Assembly: GCF_009674585.1 (NCBI RefSeq)
Contig: NZ_WKJP01000001.1
Coordinates: forward strand, 2,480,001-2,544,000
Direction of reading: 5' to 3'
Source: Haloferax marinisediminis
GTDB taxonomy: Archaea > Halobacteriota > Halobacteria > Halobacteriales > Haloferacaceae
Length of the DNA: 64,000 bases
Below are positions 1 to 8,699 of this stretch, piece by piece (within the stretch, counting starts at the first letter, position 1; every line of letters starts with the position of its first letter). Both the position numbers and the translations under genes were made by a program. Below the pieces are notes generated by a model. The model saw only the letters and a program-made list of their open reading frames with translations. It did not search any database and was not told the origin of the DNA.

Positions 1-1
1 C

Positions 2-256
2 GCGAGCGACCTCGACCTCTCGGACGAGTCTGAACGACGCGCACGGCAGCTCTTGAAGACCGCCAAAAAGCAGGGCGTCCACTCAGGCAAGTCGCCGGTC
101 GGCCTCGCTGCCGCCGCCGTCTACGCCGCCTCGCTGCTCACCAACGACAAGGTGACGCAAAACGAGGTCTCCGACGTAGCGAACATCTCCGAAGTCACGA
201 TTCGGAACCGCTACCACGAACTGCTCGAAGCAGAAGAGCAGATTCAGATGCCCTGA
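2..256 (+). CDS. tfb: Transcription initiation factor TFB, C-terminal fragment
   Basis: The frame is open from the left edge, so this is the 3' end of a gene starting outside the window; about 84 residues are visible. The segment matches the last cyclin-like repeat of archaeal TFB (TFIIB homologue): a KSPVGLAAAAVYAA helix followed by VSDVANISEVTIRNRYHEL, the helix-turn-helix that reads the BRE element. TFB binds the TBP-TATA complex and recruits RNA polymerase. Haloarchaea carry many tfb paralogues, and the fragment does not say which one this is. The N-terminal zinc ribbon and B-finger are not visible. Confidence 0.93.
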   Translation, partial: ASDLDLSDESERRARQLLKTAKKQGVHSGKSPVGLAAAAVYAASLLTNDKVTQNEVSDVANISEVTIRNRYHELLEAEEQIQMP

Positions 257-328
257 CGGGGTCGGTCTTTTCGCACCACGAGACGTCTCTTTCGCAACAC
301 CGATACTCCCTCCCCCAGAGCGTTGGCT

Positions 329-802
329 ATGGAGACGACGCGACACTTCACGGCGACAGTCTACATCGTCAACGACGGTGCTGTGGCTCTCCACCGACAC
401 GAACGCCTCGGCATCCGTATCCCGCCGGGTGGCCACGTCGACCGCGACGAACTCCCGCACGAAGCGGGCCTCCGCGAAGTTCGTGAGGAGACAGGACTCG
501 ACCCGGAACTCGTCGACGACACCGACTCCGTTCCCGCACCAGCCGGCGAGGTGCTTCCCCAGCCCCGCCAGCAGATGCTCTACGACATCAACGTCCACGA
601 CGACGGCACGGTCGGCCACCAGCACATCGACCACATTTACTACGCACGCGTGGACTCCCGCGACATCGACCCGGCACCGGGCGAGGCCGACCCCGAAGTG
701 TGGGAGTGGTACGACCCAGCCGACCTGCGAGAGAGCGATATCGACCCCGATACGGTGCAGTTCTCACTGGAGGCTATCGAAGTCGTGAGCGACAGTAACT
801 GA
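329..802 (+). CDS. Nudix hydrolase
   Basis: A 157-residue protein with a complete Nudix box (G-x5-E-x7-REV-x-EE-x-G-L) at about residues 33-55, starting GGHVDRDE and ending REVREETGL. Nudix enzymes hydrolyse nucleoside diphosphates linked to another moiety, using the box glutamates to bind Mg2+. The substrate cannot be read from sequence. I took the ATG at 329; an in-frame TTG two codons upstream is less likely. It is a single gene just after tfb and convergent with the asparagine-synthase-like gene. Confidence 0.9.
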   Translation: METTRHFTATVYIVNDGAVALHRHERLGIRIPPGGHVDRDELPHEAGLREVREETGLDPELVDDTDSVPAPAGEVLPQPRQQMLYDINVHDDGTVGHQHIDHIYYARVDSRDIDPAPGEADPEVWEWYDPADLRESDIDPDTVQFSLEAIEVVSDSN

Positions 803-824
803 CACGAGAACGGCGTAGCAGACC

Positions 825-1934
825 TTACTCAAGCAACGACTCCACGTACTGCTGAACGTGGTTCTCCATCCGCCGTTTGAAGCCCGCTTGCCGGGCGAGG
901 CGGTCGAGTTCTCGGGACGCGTAGGTGCCGTACTGCACCGCTTTCTTGTCCGCCTCGGCGACGGACTCAGGAAGCACTTCTTTCGCGGCCGCTCGAAGCG
1001 CCACCTTCCGGCGGCCGTCGTCGACGAGTAACTCACCCGGAAGCGGGAGCGCCGCTTCGACCACCCGGTCGTGGAGAAGCGGTGCGACAGGTTCGACACC
1101 CGCCGCGCGGAGCGTGAGAACGTCCCGTTCGAGTTGGTCGGGAAGGGTACGCACCATCTCGCGGGCGGCCCCGCGAACCGTCTCGGCTTCCACCCGAGGG
1201 TCGTCGGGTGCTTTGGCGACTTTGGCGTACCCGCCGAACAGTTCGTCTGCGCCTTGTCCGACCGCGAGTCGGTCGTAACCGTCTTCGACCACCTGTTCGG
1301 CCAACAGGTAGAGTGGAAGGACGATTTGCACGTCCATCGGGTTCGTGCGACCGAGTGCGTCGACGATTTCGGGGACGGCGCGCTCGATGGCCTCGTGAGT
1401 CAGTTCGACCACGCGGAGGTCACGGCCCATCGCGTCGGCGGCGTCTCGTGCGGCGGCGATGTCGTGTGAGCCGTCGAATCCGGCGACGTAACACGGTGCA
1501 TTCGGGACGCCGGATGCGACGACTGCGGAGTCCACACCACCGGAGAACGCGACGGCGAGGCCGTCGGATTCGACCGACCGAACCGATTCGAAGACGGCGT
1601 CACGGACTCGCTCGAGTGCCTCGTCGGTGTCGGTCGTGGCGTCTGGGTCGGGGAGCGTCCAGACCTGCTCGTCGTCGGAGGGAGAACCGTTCGTCCGACG
1701 GGCGTGGCCCGGCGGGACAGCGACAGGGTCTGTCAGGTCGCGGTGGTCGAACGACCACGAAGAGGCGTCGTCGCGCTCCGAGAACAGTGGGTAGCGACCG
1801 AGCACGTCACGAACGAGATAGCCATCGACCTCGCCGGCGAATCCTGCAGTTCCGGGAAGTGGGTCACGGTCGGTGAGCGCGCGTCGGACGACTGATTCGG
1901 CCGCACCGTTAATCGGCGCGTCTCCACCGGTCAT
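825..1934 (-). CDS. Asparagine-synthase-like ATP-dependent ligase without glutaminase active site
   Basis: A 369-residue protein with the C-terminal synthetase fold of asparagine synthase B: the PP-loop SGGVDSAVVA near residue 130 binds ATP, and QGADELFGGY further on is the family's second conserved block. The first ~110 residues resemble the late part of the Ntn glutaminase domain (DVLGRYPLF), but the N-terminal catalytic Cys is absent, so glutamine hydrolysis is unlikely. It may use ammonia or adenylate another substrate. The ATG at 1934 overlaps the stop of the upstream PHP gene by one base (TGATG), so the two are probably translated together. The substrate is unknown. Confidence 0.82.
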   Translation of the reverse strand: MTGGDAPINGAAESVVRRALTDRDPLPGTAGFAGEVDGYLVRDVLGRYPLFSERDDASSWSFDHRDLTDPVAVPPGHARRTNGSPSDDEQVWTLPDPDATTDTDEALERVRDAVFESVRSVESDGLAVAFSGGVDSAVVASGVPNAPCYVAGFDGSHDIAAARDAADAMGRDLRVVELTHEAIERAVPEIVDALGRTNPMDVQIVLPLYLLAEQVVEDGYDRLAVGQGADELFGGYAKVAKAPDDPRVEAETVRGAAREMVRTLPDQLERDVLTLRAAGVEPVAPLLHDRVVEAALPLPGELLVDDGRRKVALRAAAKEVLPESVAEADKKAVQYGTYASRELDRLARQAGFKRRMENHVQQYVESLLE

Positions 1935-2617
1935 CAGAGAAAGTCGGTCAGCGCGTGTTTCACGCGGCGCTTCGCACCGCCGGCGGCCTGCTGGAACGAG
2001 ATGCGCCACGGGGTCTTGCTCCCGACGACACTAGTTCGGCCCTCAGTGATGGCTTCGAGGATGGCGTCGGGAGTCCGGATATCGGTGCCGACTTCGGTGA
2101 CCGCTTGTCCAACCATCTCGCTGATGTGCGCGTCGCTCCCGGCGGTCATCGGGAGTTCTCGACGTTTGGCAAACCGCTCGGCGCGTTGGTTGGCGATACC
2201 CGTCAGGAGGCGCGAATTGTAGACTTCGATGGCGTCCGCGGCGGCGAGTTGGGCACGCGAAATGTGCGGCGCAACGCCGTGGCGGGACTTCTGGAACGGG
2301 TGGGGGACGACTGCGATACCCCCGGCGTCGTGGATGCGGTCGAGCGTCTCGTCGTACGAGAGACCGGCGGGGATGAGTTCTCGAACACCGAGTGCGAGAA
2401 CGTGTCCTGCTGCGCAGGTGACTTCCATCCCGGGGATGCCGACGAGTCCGTAGTCAGGTGCGATGTCTGCTGCTTCGAGACTGGCGTCGATCTCGTCGTG
2501 GTCGGTCACCGCAAGCGCGTCTAAGCCGACGGCGGCCGCCTGTTCGAGGAGGTATTCGACCGGGTCTCGCCCGTCGTACGAGAGCGACGAGTGGGAGTGC
2601 AACTCGACCGATAACAC
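1934..2617 (-). CDS. PHP-domain metal-dependent phosphoesterase
   Basis: About 227 residues with the four metal-binding PHP motifs: HSHSSLSYDG near the N terminus, VTDHDE, VVPHPF and AGSDAH. Family members are phosphoesterases such as histidinol phosphatase and nucleoside-bisphosphate phosphatases; this small stand-alone type resembles the TrpH/YciV group. I chose GTG at 2617, which puts a TATA-like T-run about 26 nt upstream and gives a leaderless mRNA; in-frame GTG 2626 and TTG 2632 are alternatives. It is the first gene of a two-gene operon with the asparagine-synthase-like gene, suggesting linked steps that I cannot name. Confidence 0.85.
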   Translation of the reverse strand: MLSVELHSHSSLSYDGRDPVEYLLEQAAAVGLDALAVTDHDEIDASLEAADIAPDYGLVGIPGMEVTCAAGHVLALGVRELIPAGLSYDETLDRIHDAGGIAVVPHPFQKSRHGVAPHISRAQLAAADAIEVYNSRLLTGIANQRAERFAKRRELPMTAGSDAHISEMVGQAVTEVGTDIRTPDAILEAITEGRTSVVGSKTPWRISFQQAAGGAKRRVKHALTDFL

Positions 2618-2637
2618 GAGATACACTAACAAATCAG

Positions 2638-2648
2638 GCTAAAAAAGC
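2638..2648 (-). promoter_or_regulatory. TATA-like element for the PHP operon
   Basis: Read on the minus strand, this is a C-TTTTTT-AG run centred about 26 nt upstream of the chosen GTG start at 2617. That spacing is typical of leaderless haloarchaeal promoters, and it supports that start choice. Confidence 0.45.
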
Positions 2649-2774
2649 GCCCCGGTCCCGCTTCGATGCGTGTGTCTGTGTCGCACACGACTGCCGGGAG
2701 CGACGAGTGTCCCCGTGCCGAGACACTCCCTCAGCGGCGACATATCGACCGAATTGGACAAAGTGTTAGAATAC

Positions 2775-2787
2775 AGATATAATATCT
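2775..2787. repeat. Perfect AT-rich inverted repeat upstream of the CBS gene
   Basis: AGATAT-A-ATATCT, a perfect inverted repeat around a central A, lies about 70 nt before the CBS-protein ATG. It could be an operator, the TATA region itself, or both. A second TATA-like stretch (CTCTATACGG, about 2801-2810) lies between it and the gene. Confidence 0.45.
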
Positions 2788-2854
2788 CAGTCGACAATTA
2801 CTCTATACGGTGGGGGACGCCTGATGAGTGGTGGTTCCACCGGGGAGAAGAACG

Positions 2855-3289
2855 ATGACTGTAGGAGACATTGCGAGACCGAAAGACGACTTGGTAACTG
2901 CAACGGTAGACACACCAGTCAGTGAGCTGGCGAAGATGATGGACGACAGAAAGGTCGGTTCTGTGGTCGTCGCCGACGGCGACTCCATCGAGGGCATCGT
3001 CACAGACCGCGACATCGCGCTCAAATGCGTCGCGTCGGGTGGCGACCTGAAAGAGATGACCGCGAAGGACGTCATGACGGAGAAACCGTTCACCGTCGAC
3101 GCGGACACCGGTGTGTACGACCTGTTCCGCCAGATGCGTGAACACGGCGTTCGCCGGGCACCTATCGTGGACGGTGGGAAACTCAGCGGCATCGTCACTA
3201 TCGACGACCTGCTCGTGTTACTCGAAGACGAGATGCACGAACTGAGCGAAATCATCCGTGCCGAATCGCCGCCGTACACGCCCGCCTGA
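2855..3289 (+). CDS. CBS-domain pair protein
   Basis: A 144-residue protein consisting almost entirely of two CBS domains (about residues 8-62 and 73-130). Diagnostic pieces are VADGDSIEGIVTDRDI and VDGGKLSGIVTIDDLL. Paired CBS domains form a Bateman module that usually binds adenine nucleotides or SAM and regulates a partner, which is not fused here. The ATG at 2855 follows GGGGAG by about 8 nt, a plausible Shine-Dalgarno, and the upstream extension in this frame is not CBS-like. It sits alone between the PHP operon (divergent) and purL. Confidence 0.9.
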   Translation: MTVGDIARPKDDLVTATVDTPVSELAKMMDDRKVGSVVVADGDSIEGIVTDRDIALKCVASGGDLKEMTAKDVMTEKPFTVDADTGVYDLFRQMREHGVRRAPIVDGGKLSGIVTIDDLLVLLEDEMHELSEIIRAESPPYTPA

Positions 3290-3324
3290 CGTGGCGAACG
3301 AACCGTACCGACGACCGACACCGA

Positions 3325-3330
3325 TTTTTT
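3325..3330 (+). terminator. T-run terminator after the CBS gene
   Basis: Six consecutive T residues lie 36 nt after the CBS-gene stop. Oligo-T runs end transcription in archaea. No strong hairpin precedes it. Confidence 0.35.
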
Positions 3331-3352
3331 GAGCACGTTTGTGCACATAGAA

Positions 3353-3364
3353 AGGGTTTACAAT
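3353..3364 (+). promoter_or_regulatory. TATA box for purL
   Basis: AGGGTTTACAAT: the TTTACAA core is centred about 27 nt before the purL ATG at 3388, consistent with a leaderless transcript. Confidence 0.6.
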
Positions 3365-3387
3365 GTGCGTTCTGACCATACCAATGA

Positions 3388-5496
3388 ATGACGCTTCCCG
3401 ACGCGGACCGCGACCTCGTCGTCGCCGAACTCGGCCGAGACCCGACGCCGGCCGAGGAGATACTCTTCGAGAACCTGTGGAGTGAGCACTGCGCCTACCG
3501 GTCGTCTCGCCCTCTCCTGTCGGCGTTCGACTCGGACGGAGACCAGGTCGTCATCGGCCCCGGTGACGACGCCGCCGTCGTCTCACTGGACGACGACACG
3601 TACATCACCCTCGGCATCGAGAGCCACAACCACCCCTCGTACGTCGACCCCTACGACGGTGCGGCGACGGGTGTTGGCGGCATCGTCCGCGACACGCTCT
3701 CGATGGGTGCGTACCCAATCGCACTCGCCGACTGTCTCTACTTCGGCGACTTCGACCGCGAACACTCGCGGTACCTCCTCGACGGTGTCGTCGAGGGAAT
3801 CGCCGACTACGGCAACGCTATCGGCGTTCCGACGGTCGCAGGTGCAACGTCCTTCCACGAGAAGTACGAAGGCAACCCCCTCGTCAACGTCGCCTGTGTC
3901 GGTCTGCTCTCGGCCGACCGGCTCGTGACGGCTGTCGCCCAGAAGGCAGGCAACAAACTCGTTCTCGTCGGCAGTTCGACCGGTCGCGACGGCCTCGGTG
4001 GTGCATCCTTCGCGAGTGAGGACCTCGCCGAAGACGCCGAAACCGAAGACCGGCCGGCCGTGCAGGTCGGTGACCCGTACACGGAGAAACTGCTCATCGA
4101 GTGCAACGAGGCCCTCATCGACGAGGACCTCGTCGAATCTGCGCGTGACCTCGGTGCCGCCGGTCTCGGCGGTGCGTCGTCCGAACTCGTGGCCAAGGGT
4201 GGCTTCGGTGCCGAAATCGACCTCAACGCCGTCCACCAGCGCGAACCCAACATGAACGCCTTCGAGATTCTCCTCTCGGAGTCCCAAGAGCGCATGTGCT
4301 ACGAGGTGGCGCCGGAGAACGTCGAACGCGTCCAAGAACTCGCCGAGCGCTTCGACCTCGGAAGCGCCGTCATCGGCGACGTCGCCGAAGGCAACTACGT
4401 CTGTACGTTCGACGGCGAGACAGTGGTCGACGTGCCGCCGGAGTTCCTCGCCGAAGGTGCCCCGATGAACGACCTCGAGGCCGTCGAACCGGAAGTCGCC
4501 GAGCGAGACCTCCCCGAAGTCGCGCTCGCTGAAGCTCTCGAAGCAGTCTTGTCGGACCCCAACACCGCGTCCAAGGAATGGGTCTACCGCCAGTACGACC
4601 ACGAAGTCGGCCTCCGGACTGCCCGTCGTCCCGGCGACGACGCCGCACTCCTCGACATCCCGGAAGCCGAGACGAAACTCGCCTTCACGGCAGGCGCAGA
4701 CCCCAACTGGACCGACGCTGCCCCGTACGACGGTGCGCGCGCCGTCGCTTTCGAGAACGCGACCAACCTCGCCGCCAAGGGTGCGAAACCACTCGCAGCA
4801 GTGGACTGCCTGAACGGTGGTAACCCCGAGAAGCCAGACGTCTACGGCGGATTCAAGGGTATCGTCGACGGCCTCGCCGATATGTGCAGTGCCCTCTCGG
4901 TCCCTGTCGTCGGTGGGAACGTCTCACTCTACAACGACTCCGTCTCGGGCCCGATTCCACCGACGCCGACACTCGCGATGGTCGGCACCGCAGACAGGTC
5001 TTCGCCCGGCATGTCGCTTTCGGGAGAGGGTGACCTGTTCATCGTCGGCTATCCCGGCGACGCGCTCGGCGGTTCGGCCCTGCTGCAGCACGAAGGTGGG
5101 TCCGACGCCTTCCCGGCGCTCCCCGACGACGAAACCGCGGCCGCCGCACTCGAAGCGATTCGCGCCATCGCATCCGACAATTCGACGCTCGCCGTCCACG
5201 ACGTGAGCCACGGCGGTCTCGCAGTCACGCTCGCCGAGATGGTCACAGAAGACGTCGGCGCAGACATCGCCGTCGAGAACTTCGTCCAGCTCTTCGACGA
5301 GACGCCGGGTCGCGTCGTCGTCGAAAGCACGGACGTGGATGCACTCGTCTCCCTCGCCGGTGACGTGCCAATCTACGAACTCGGCACGACCACCGACGAC
5401 GACTATCTGGGTGTGACTGTCGACGGTGACTACGTTGCCTTCGACGCCGCGAAAATCGCCGACCTGCGCGGCGTGCTCACCCACGAACTGGACTAA
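3388..5496 (+). CDS. purL: Phosphoribosylformylglycinamidine synthase subunit PurL
   Basis: A 702-residue small-type PurL, the usual archaeal size, where PurS and PurQ are separate proteins. It converts FGAR, glutamine-derived ammonia and ATP to FGAM in purine biosynthesis. Two AIRS/PurM-like halves are visible: the N half has [24 protein letters not shown] and [23 protein letters not shown]; the C half has [21 protein letters not shown] and [15 protein letters not shown]. The start at 3388 fits the TATA spacing; an overlapping ATG at 3384 is out of frame. purS and purQ are not nearby. Confidence 0.97.
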   Translation: MTLPDADRDLVVAELGRDPTPAEEILFENLWSEHCAYRSSRPLLSAFDSDGDQVVIGPGDDAAVVSLDDDTYITLGIESHNHPSYVDPYDGAATGVGGIVRDTLSMGAYPIALADCLYFGDFDREHSRYLLDGVVEGIADYGNAIGVPTVAGATSFHEKYEGNPLVNVACVGLLSADRLVTAVAQKAGNKLVLVGSSTGRDGLGGASFASEDLAEDAETEDRPAVQVGDPYTEKLLIECNEALIDEDLVESARDLGAAGLGGASSELVAKGGFGAEIDLNAVHQREPNMNAFEILLSESQERMCYEVAPENVERVQELAERFDLGSAVIGDVAEGNYVCTFDGETVVDVPPEFLAEGAPMNDLEAVEPEVAERDLPEVALAEALEAVLSDPNTASKEWVYRQYDHEVGLRTARRPGDDAALLDIPEAETKLAFTAGADPNWTDAAPYDGARAVAFENATNLAAKGAKPLAAVDCLNGGNPEKPDVYGGFKGIVDGLADMCSALSVPVVGGNVSLYNDSVSGPIPPTPTLAMVGTADRSSPGMSLSGEGDLFIVGYPGDALGGSALLQHEGGSDAFPALPDDETAAAALEAIRAIASDNSTLAVHDVSHGGLAVTLAEMVTEDVGADIAVENFVQLFDETPGRVVVESTDVDALVSLAGDVPIYELGTTTDDDYLGVTVDGDYVAFDAAKIADLRGVLTHELD

Positions 5497-5523
5497 GCCA
5501 AAAACGGAAGCGACACCCGTCGG

Positions 5524-6495
5524 TTACGGTTCGAGGACGACTTTTCCGCTGGACTTTCTGTCTTCGATGTACTGATGCGCGGCAGCGGCGTCTTCGAGCG
5601 GGAACGTCTCGCCGACGACGACGTCGAGGTCACCCGAGGCGAGGAGTTTCGACAGTTCGGGAACCGCACCGAGGACCGACGCAGGTCGCTTCTGCATCGC
5701 GTTTCCGAGGTGGAAGCCGATGACAGATTTGTTCTCGAAGAGGAGACGAGTCGTGTCGGCTTTCGCAATCTCGCCCGAGGCGGCGCCATACGTGACAACA
5801 CGACCGAAGTCGGAGAGCGCGTCGAGACTGCGCTGGAACGTCTCGCCACCGACGCCGTCTAAGACGAGGTCGACGCCTTCGCCGTCGGTTTCGTCGGCGA
5901 CGACGTACCGGAAGTCTTCTTCGGTGTACTGGATGGGGTGGTCGAGGCCGAGGTCTGTCGCAAGGTCGAGTTTCGCTTCGGTGCTGGCGGTACCGAACGT
6001 CTCGGCACCGGCGAGAGAAGCCAGTTGAACTGCAGCAGTGCCGACGCCACCGGCGGCCGCGTGAATCAGCACTCGCTCGCCTTCTTCGAGGCCACCCCAC
6101 TCGTGGAGACAGTTGTAGGCGGTGAGGAACTGGATGGGGAATCCTGCGGCCTCTGCGAAGGACATCGACTCGGGGACGTCGAACAGTCCGTCTGCGCGGG
6201 CCGTGACGTACTCGGCGTACGCCTTTCCACCGGTCATGGCGACGACGCGTTCGCCAACGTCGCGGTCGACACCATCGCCGACGGCGTCGATGGTCCCGGC
6301 CGCTTCCATTCCCGGCGTGTACGGCGGTTTCGGTCCGTTACGATAGTGTCCGCGTCGCTGCATGATGTCGGCGAAGTTGATACCGACTGCTTCGACAGCG
6401 AGCCGAACCTCACCGGGACCGGGCTCGGGCATCTCGGTCTCGGTCACGTCGAGTGTGTCGCTACTCCCGTACTCAGAGACGACGATAGATTTCAC
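5524..6495 (-). CDS. NADPH:quinone oxidoreductase, zinc-independent MDR family
   Basis: A 323-residue medium-chain dehydrogenase/reductase of the quinone-oxidoreductase type. The N-terminal GroES-like part contains VEAVGINFADIMQRRG and GMEAAGTIDAVG. The Rossmann part contains HAAAGGVGTAAVQLA, which binds NADPH. The structural-zinc cysteines of alcohol dehydrogenases are absent, as expected for this branch. It probably reduces quinones or enones by one- or two-electron transfer. It converges on purL, 27 nt away, and is a single gene. Confidence 0.92.
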   Translation of the reverse strand: MKSIVVSEYGSSDTLDVTETEMPEPGPGEVRLAVEAVGINFADIMQRRGHYRNGPKPPYTPGMEAAGTIDAVGDGVDRDVGERVVAMTGGKAYAEYVTARADGLFDVPESMSFAEAAGFPIQFLTAYNCLHEWGGLEEGERVLIHAAAGGVGTAAVQLASLAGAETFGTASTEAKLDLATDLGLDHPIQYTEEDFRYVVADETDGEGVDLVLDGVGGETFQRSLDALSDFGRVVTYGAASGEIAKADTTRLLFENKSVIGFHLGNAMQKRPASVLGAVPELSKLLASGDLDVVVGETFPLEDAAAAHQYIEDRKSSGKVVLEP

Positions 6496-6561
6496 GTCTC
6501 CACGTGGTCGCCGGAGGGGGAAAAACGGAGAGGAATCGGAAGTTCGTACAACTTGCCGGTT

Positions 6562-6729
6562 CTACCCGAGAAGCAGGGGGAGACCGAACGTGACCGCGAG
6601 GCCGACCGCGAGGACGAGAACGCCGGTCGTAACCTGTCCCATCGTGAACTCTTGCATCGGAGAGGTGACACGCCCTTCTTGTTCGCCTTCGTGGTGGTCG
6701 TGGTCACCTGCGTGGTGGTCGTCGCTCAT
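6562..6729 (-). CDS. Small His-rich single-pass membrane protein
   Basis: A 55-residue protein. The N terminus is rich in His, Asp and Glu (DDHHAGDHDHHEGEQEG), followed by one hydrophobic helix (about residues 31-53, VTTGVLVLAVGLAVTFGLPLL) reaching the C terminus. I chose ATG at 6729 because the upstream nine residues look unrelated. The His cluster could bind metal, but this is inference. I recognise it as a type of small protein conserved in haloarchaea but cannot assign a function. It lies between the quinone reductase and the divergent glucosidase gene. Confidence 0.7.
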   Translation of the reverse strand: MSDDHHAGDHDHHEGEQEGRVTSPMQEFTMGQVTTGVLVLAVGLAVTFGLPLLLG

Positions 6730-6839
6730 AGGCGACGCGACGGGTTCGCGGTACAAAAACGCACCTAACCGTCGCTCCGTGATTCGAGAAACGACCAGTC
6801 GCCCGACAACCTAAGTTCCACGCGTGGGACATCCCGAGT

Positions 6840-8606
6840 ATGACTTCGGTTCCCGTTGACGAAGAACGACGCTGGTGGAAGGAAGCGGTCGTCTACCAGA
6901 TTTACCCCCGGAGCTTCAACGACACCGACGGCGACGGAGTCGGCGACATTCTGGGCATCATCGAGAAGGTAGACTACCTCGACGACCTCGGCGTCGACTG
7001 TATCTGGCTCAACCCAGTGTACGAGTCGCCGAACGCAGACAACGGCTACGACATCTCCGACTACCGGGCCATCATGGACGAGTTCGGCACGATGAGTGAG
7101 TGGGAGGAACTCCGTGACGCCCTCCACGAGCGCGGAATCCGCCTCATCATGGACCTCGTGGTCAATCACACCTCCGACGAACACGCCTGGTTCGTCAACT
7201 CGCGAGCGTCCACAGACGCCGACAAACGAGACTACTACTGGTGGCGTGAAGGCCGCGACCCCGAGAAGACCGACCTCGACGCCGACGACTACGACACGCC
7301 CGACAACGTCGAGGAAGTTCCACCGAACAACTGGGAATCCTTCTTCGGTGGGCCTGCGTGGACCTACGACGACCAGACCGGTGAGTGGTACCTTCACCTC
7401 TTCGACCGCAAGCAACCGGACCTGAACTGGGAGAACGAAGCCGTTCGAAACGACGTGTTCGAGATGATGGAGTGGTGGCTCGACCACGGCATCGACGGCT
7501 TCCGGATGGACGTCATCAACCTCATCTCCAAACCTGACGGTCTCCCGGATGCAGACCCAGAGAACGATATCAAGACGATCGACCGAGCCGTGAACGGCCC
7601 GCAAATTCACGACTATCTCGGTGAGATGCGCGACCGAGTCCTCGACGCCGACCTGCTCACAGTCGGCGAGATGGTCGGTGACGAGATGCCGATGGAGACC
7701 GCGCGACAGTACGTGACGCCCGGCCCCGACGGCGATGGGCTCTCGATGATTTTCCACTTCGAACACATGCTCCTCGACCAGGGTGACGAAGTCTGGGAAC
7801 TCGTGGAGTGGGAACTTCCCGACCTCAAAGCAGTGATGGACCGATGGCAGGTCGGCCTCGGCGACGAAGGCTGGAACTCGCTATACCTCAACAACCACGA
7901 CCAGCCCCGACAGGTCTCGCGGTTCGGAAACGACGACGAGTACCGCCGTGAGTCGGCGAAACTCCTCGCGACGCTCCTCCACACACTTCGTGGGACGCCC
8001 TACATCTACCAAGGTGAGGAGTTGGGGATGACCAACTACCCCTTCGACTCCCTCGACGAGGTGCGCGACGTGGCGACCCGCAACCCGATTCGGAACGCCA
8101 TCGGTGCGGGGATTATCGACGGATTCGACGATGTGAAAGACATCGTGCGGGCGAAGAGTCGCGACAACGCTCGAACACCGATGCAGTGGGACGACTCCGA
8201 ACACGCCGGGTTCACCGACGGCAACCCGTGGATTGGCGTGAATCCCAACAACGACCGCATCAACGTCGAGGCCGAACGTGCCGACTCCGAGTCAGTCTGG
8301 CACTACTACCGCGACCTCACCTCACTCAGGAAGGACCGCGACGTAGTCGTCTACGGCGACTACGAACCACTCACGCCAGACCACGAGTCGCTGTGGGTCT
8401 ACACGCGAACCCTCGAAGCCGAGGACGAACACGACACACTGCTCGTCGTACTCAATTTCGACAGCGACGAGACGACGTTCGAACCACCTGCTGACATCGC
8501 TGGCGATTCTGCCGAGATACTCATCTCCAACTACGACGTCGAGGTCGATACCGTGGAATCCACCACACTCCAACCGTGGGAGGCCCGCGTCTACGACCTC
8601 ACCTGA
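6840..8606 (+). CDS. GH13 alpha-glucosidase (oligo-1,6-glucosidase type), copy 1
   Basis: A 588-residue cytoplasmic GH13 enzyme without signal peptide. It starts like oligo-1,6-glucosidase/trehalose-6-phosphate hydrolase (WWKEAVVYQIYPRSFNDTDGDG). The four GH13 regions are present: DLVVNHTS (I), GFRMDVIN with the nucleophile Asp (II), LTVGEM with the acid/base Glu (III), and NNHDQPR with the transition-state Asp (IV). The last ~90 residues form the C-terminal beta domain. It probably cleaves alpha-1,4 or alpha-1,6 glucosidic bonds in imported short oligosaccharides or disaccharides. A closely related copy follows 93 nt downstream; no transporter genes are adjacent. Confidence 0.93.
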   Translation: MTSVPVDEERRWWKEAVVYQIYPRSFNDTDGDGVGDILGIIEKVDYLDDLGVDCIWLNPVYESPNADNGYDISDYRAIMDEFGTMSEWEELRDALHERGIRLIMDLVVNHTSDEHAWFVNSRASTDADKRDYYWWREGRDPEKTDLDADDYDTPDNVEEVPPNNWESFFGGPAWTYDDQTGEWYLHLFDRKQPDLNWENEAVRNDVFEMMEWWLDHGIDGFRMDVINLISKPDGLPDADPENDIKTIDRAVNGPQIHDYLGEMRDRVLDADLLTVGEMVGDEMPMETARQYVTPGPDGDGLSMIFHFEHMLLDQGDEVWELVEWELPDLKAVMDRWQVGLGDEGWNSLYLNNHDQPRQVSRFGNDDEYRRESAKLLATLLHTLRGTPYIYQGEELGMTNYPFDSLDEVRDVATRNPIRNAIGAGIIDGFDDVKDIVRAKSRDNARTPMQWDDSEHAGFTDGNPWIGVNPNNDRINVEAERADSESVWHYYRDLTSLRKDRDVVVYGDYEPLTPDHESLWVYTRTLEAEDEHDTLLVVLNFDSDETTFEPPADIAGDSAEILISNYDVEVDTVESTTLQPWEARVYDLT

Positions 8607-8667
8607 ACCGGGCGTAGTCGCCCGACAACACGTTGGTTCACTGCTCGTGGCGGGGCGAACCGACGGA

Positions 8668-8676
8668 GTAAAAACA
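8668..8676 (+). promoter_or_regulatory. TATA-like element before the second glucosidase
   Basis: An A-rich stretch (GTAAAAACA) centred about 28 nt upstream of the ATG at 8700 suggests that the second glucosidase can be transcribed from its own leaderless promoter. Confidence 0.4.
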
Positions 8677-8699
8677 CGGAACCGAGTGAATCTCCAGTA

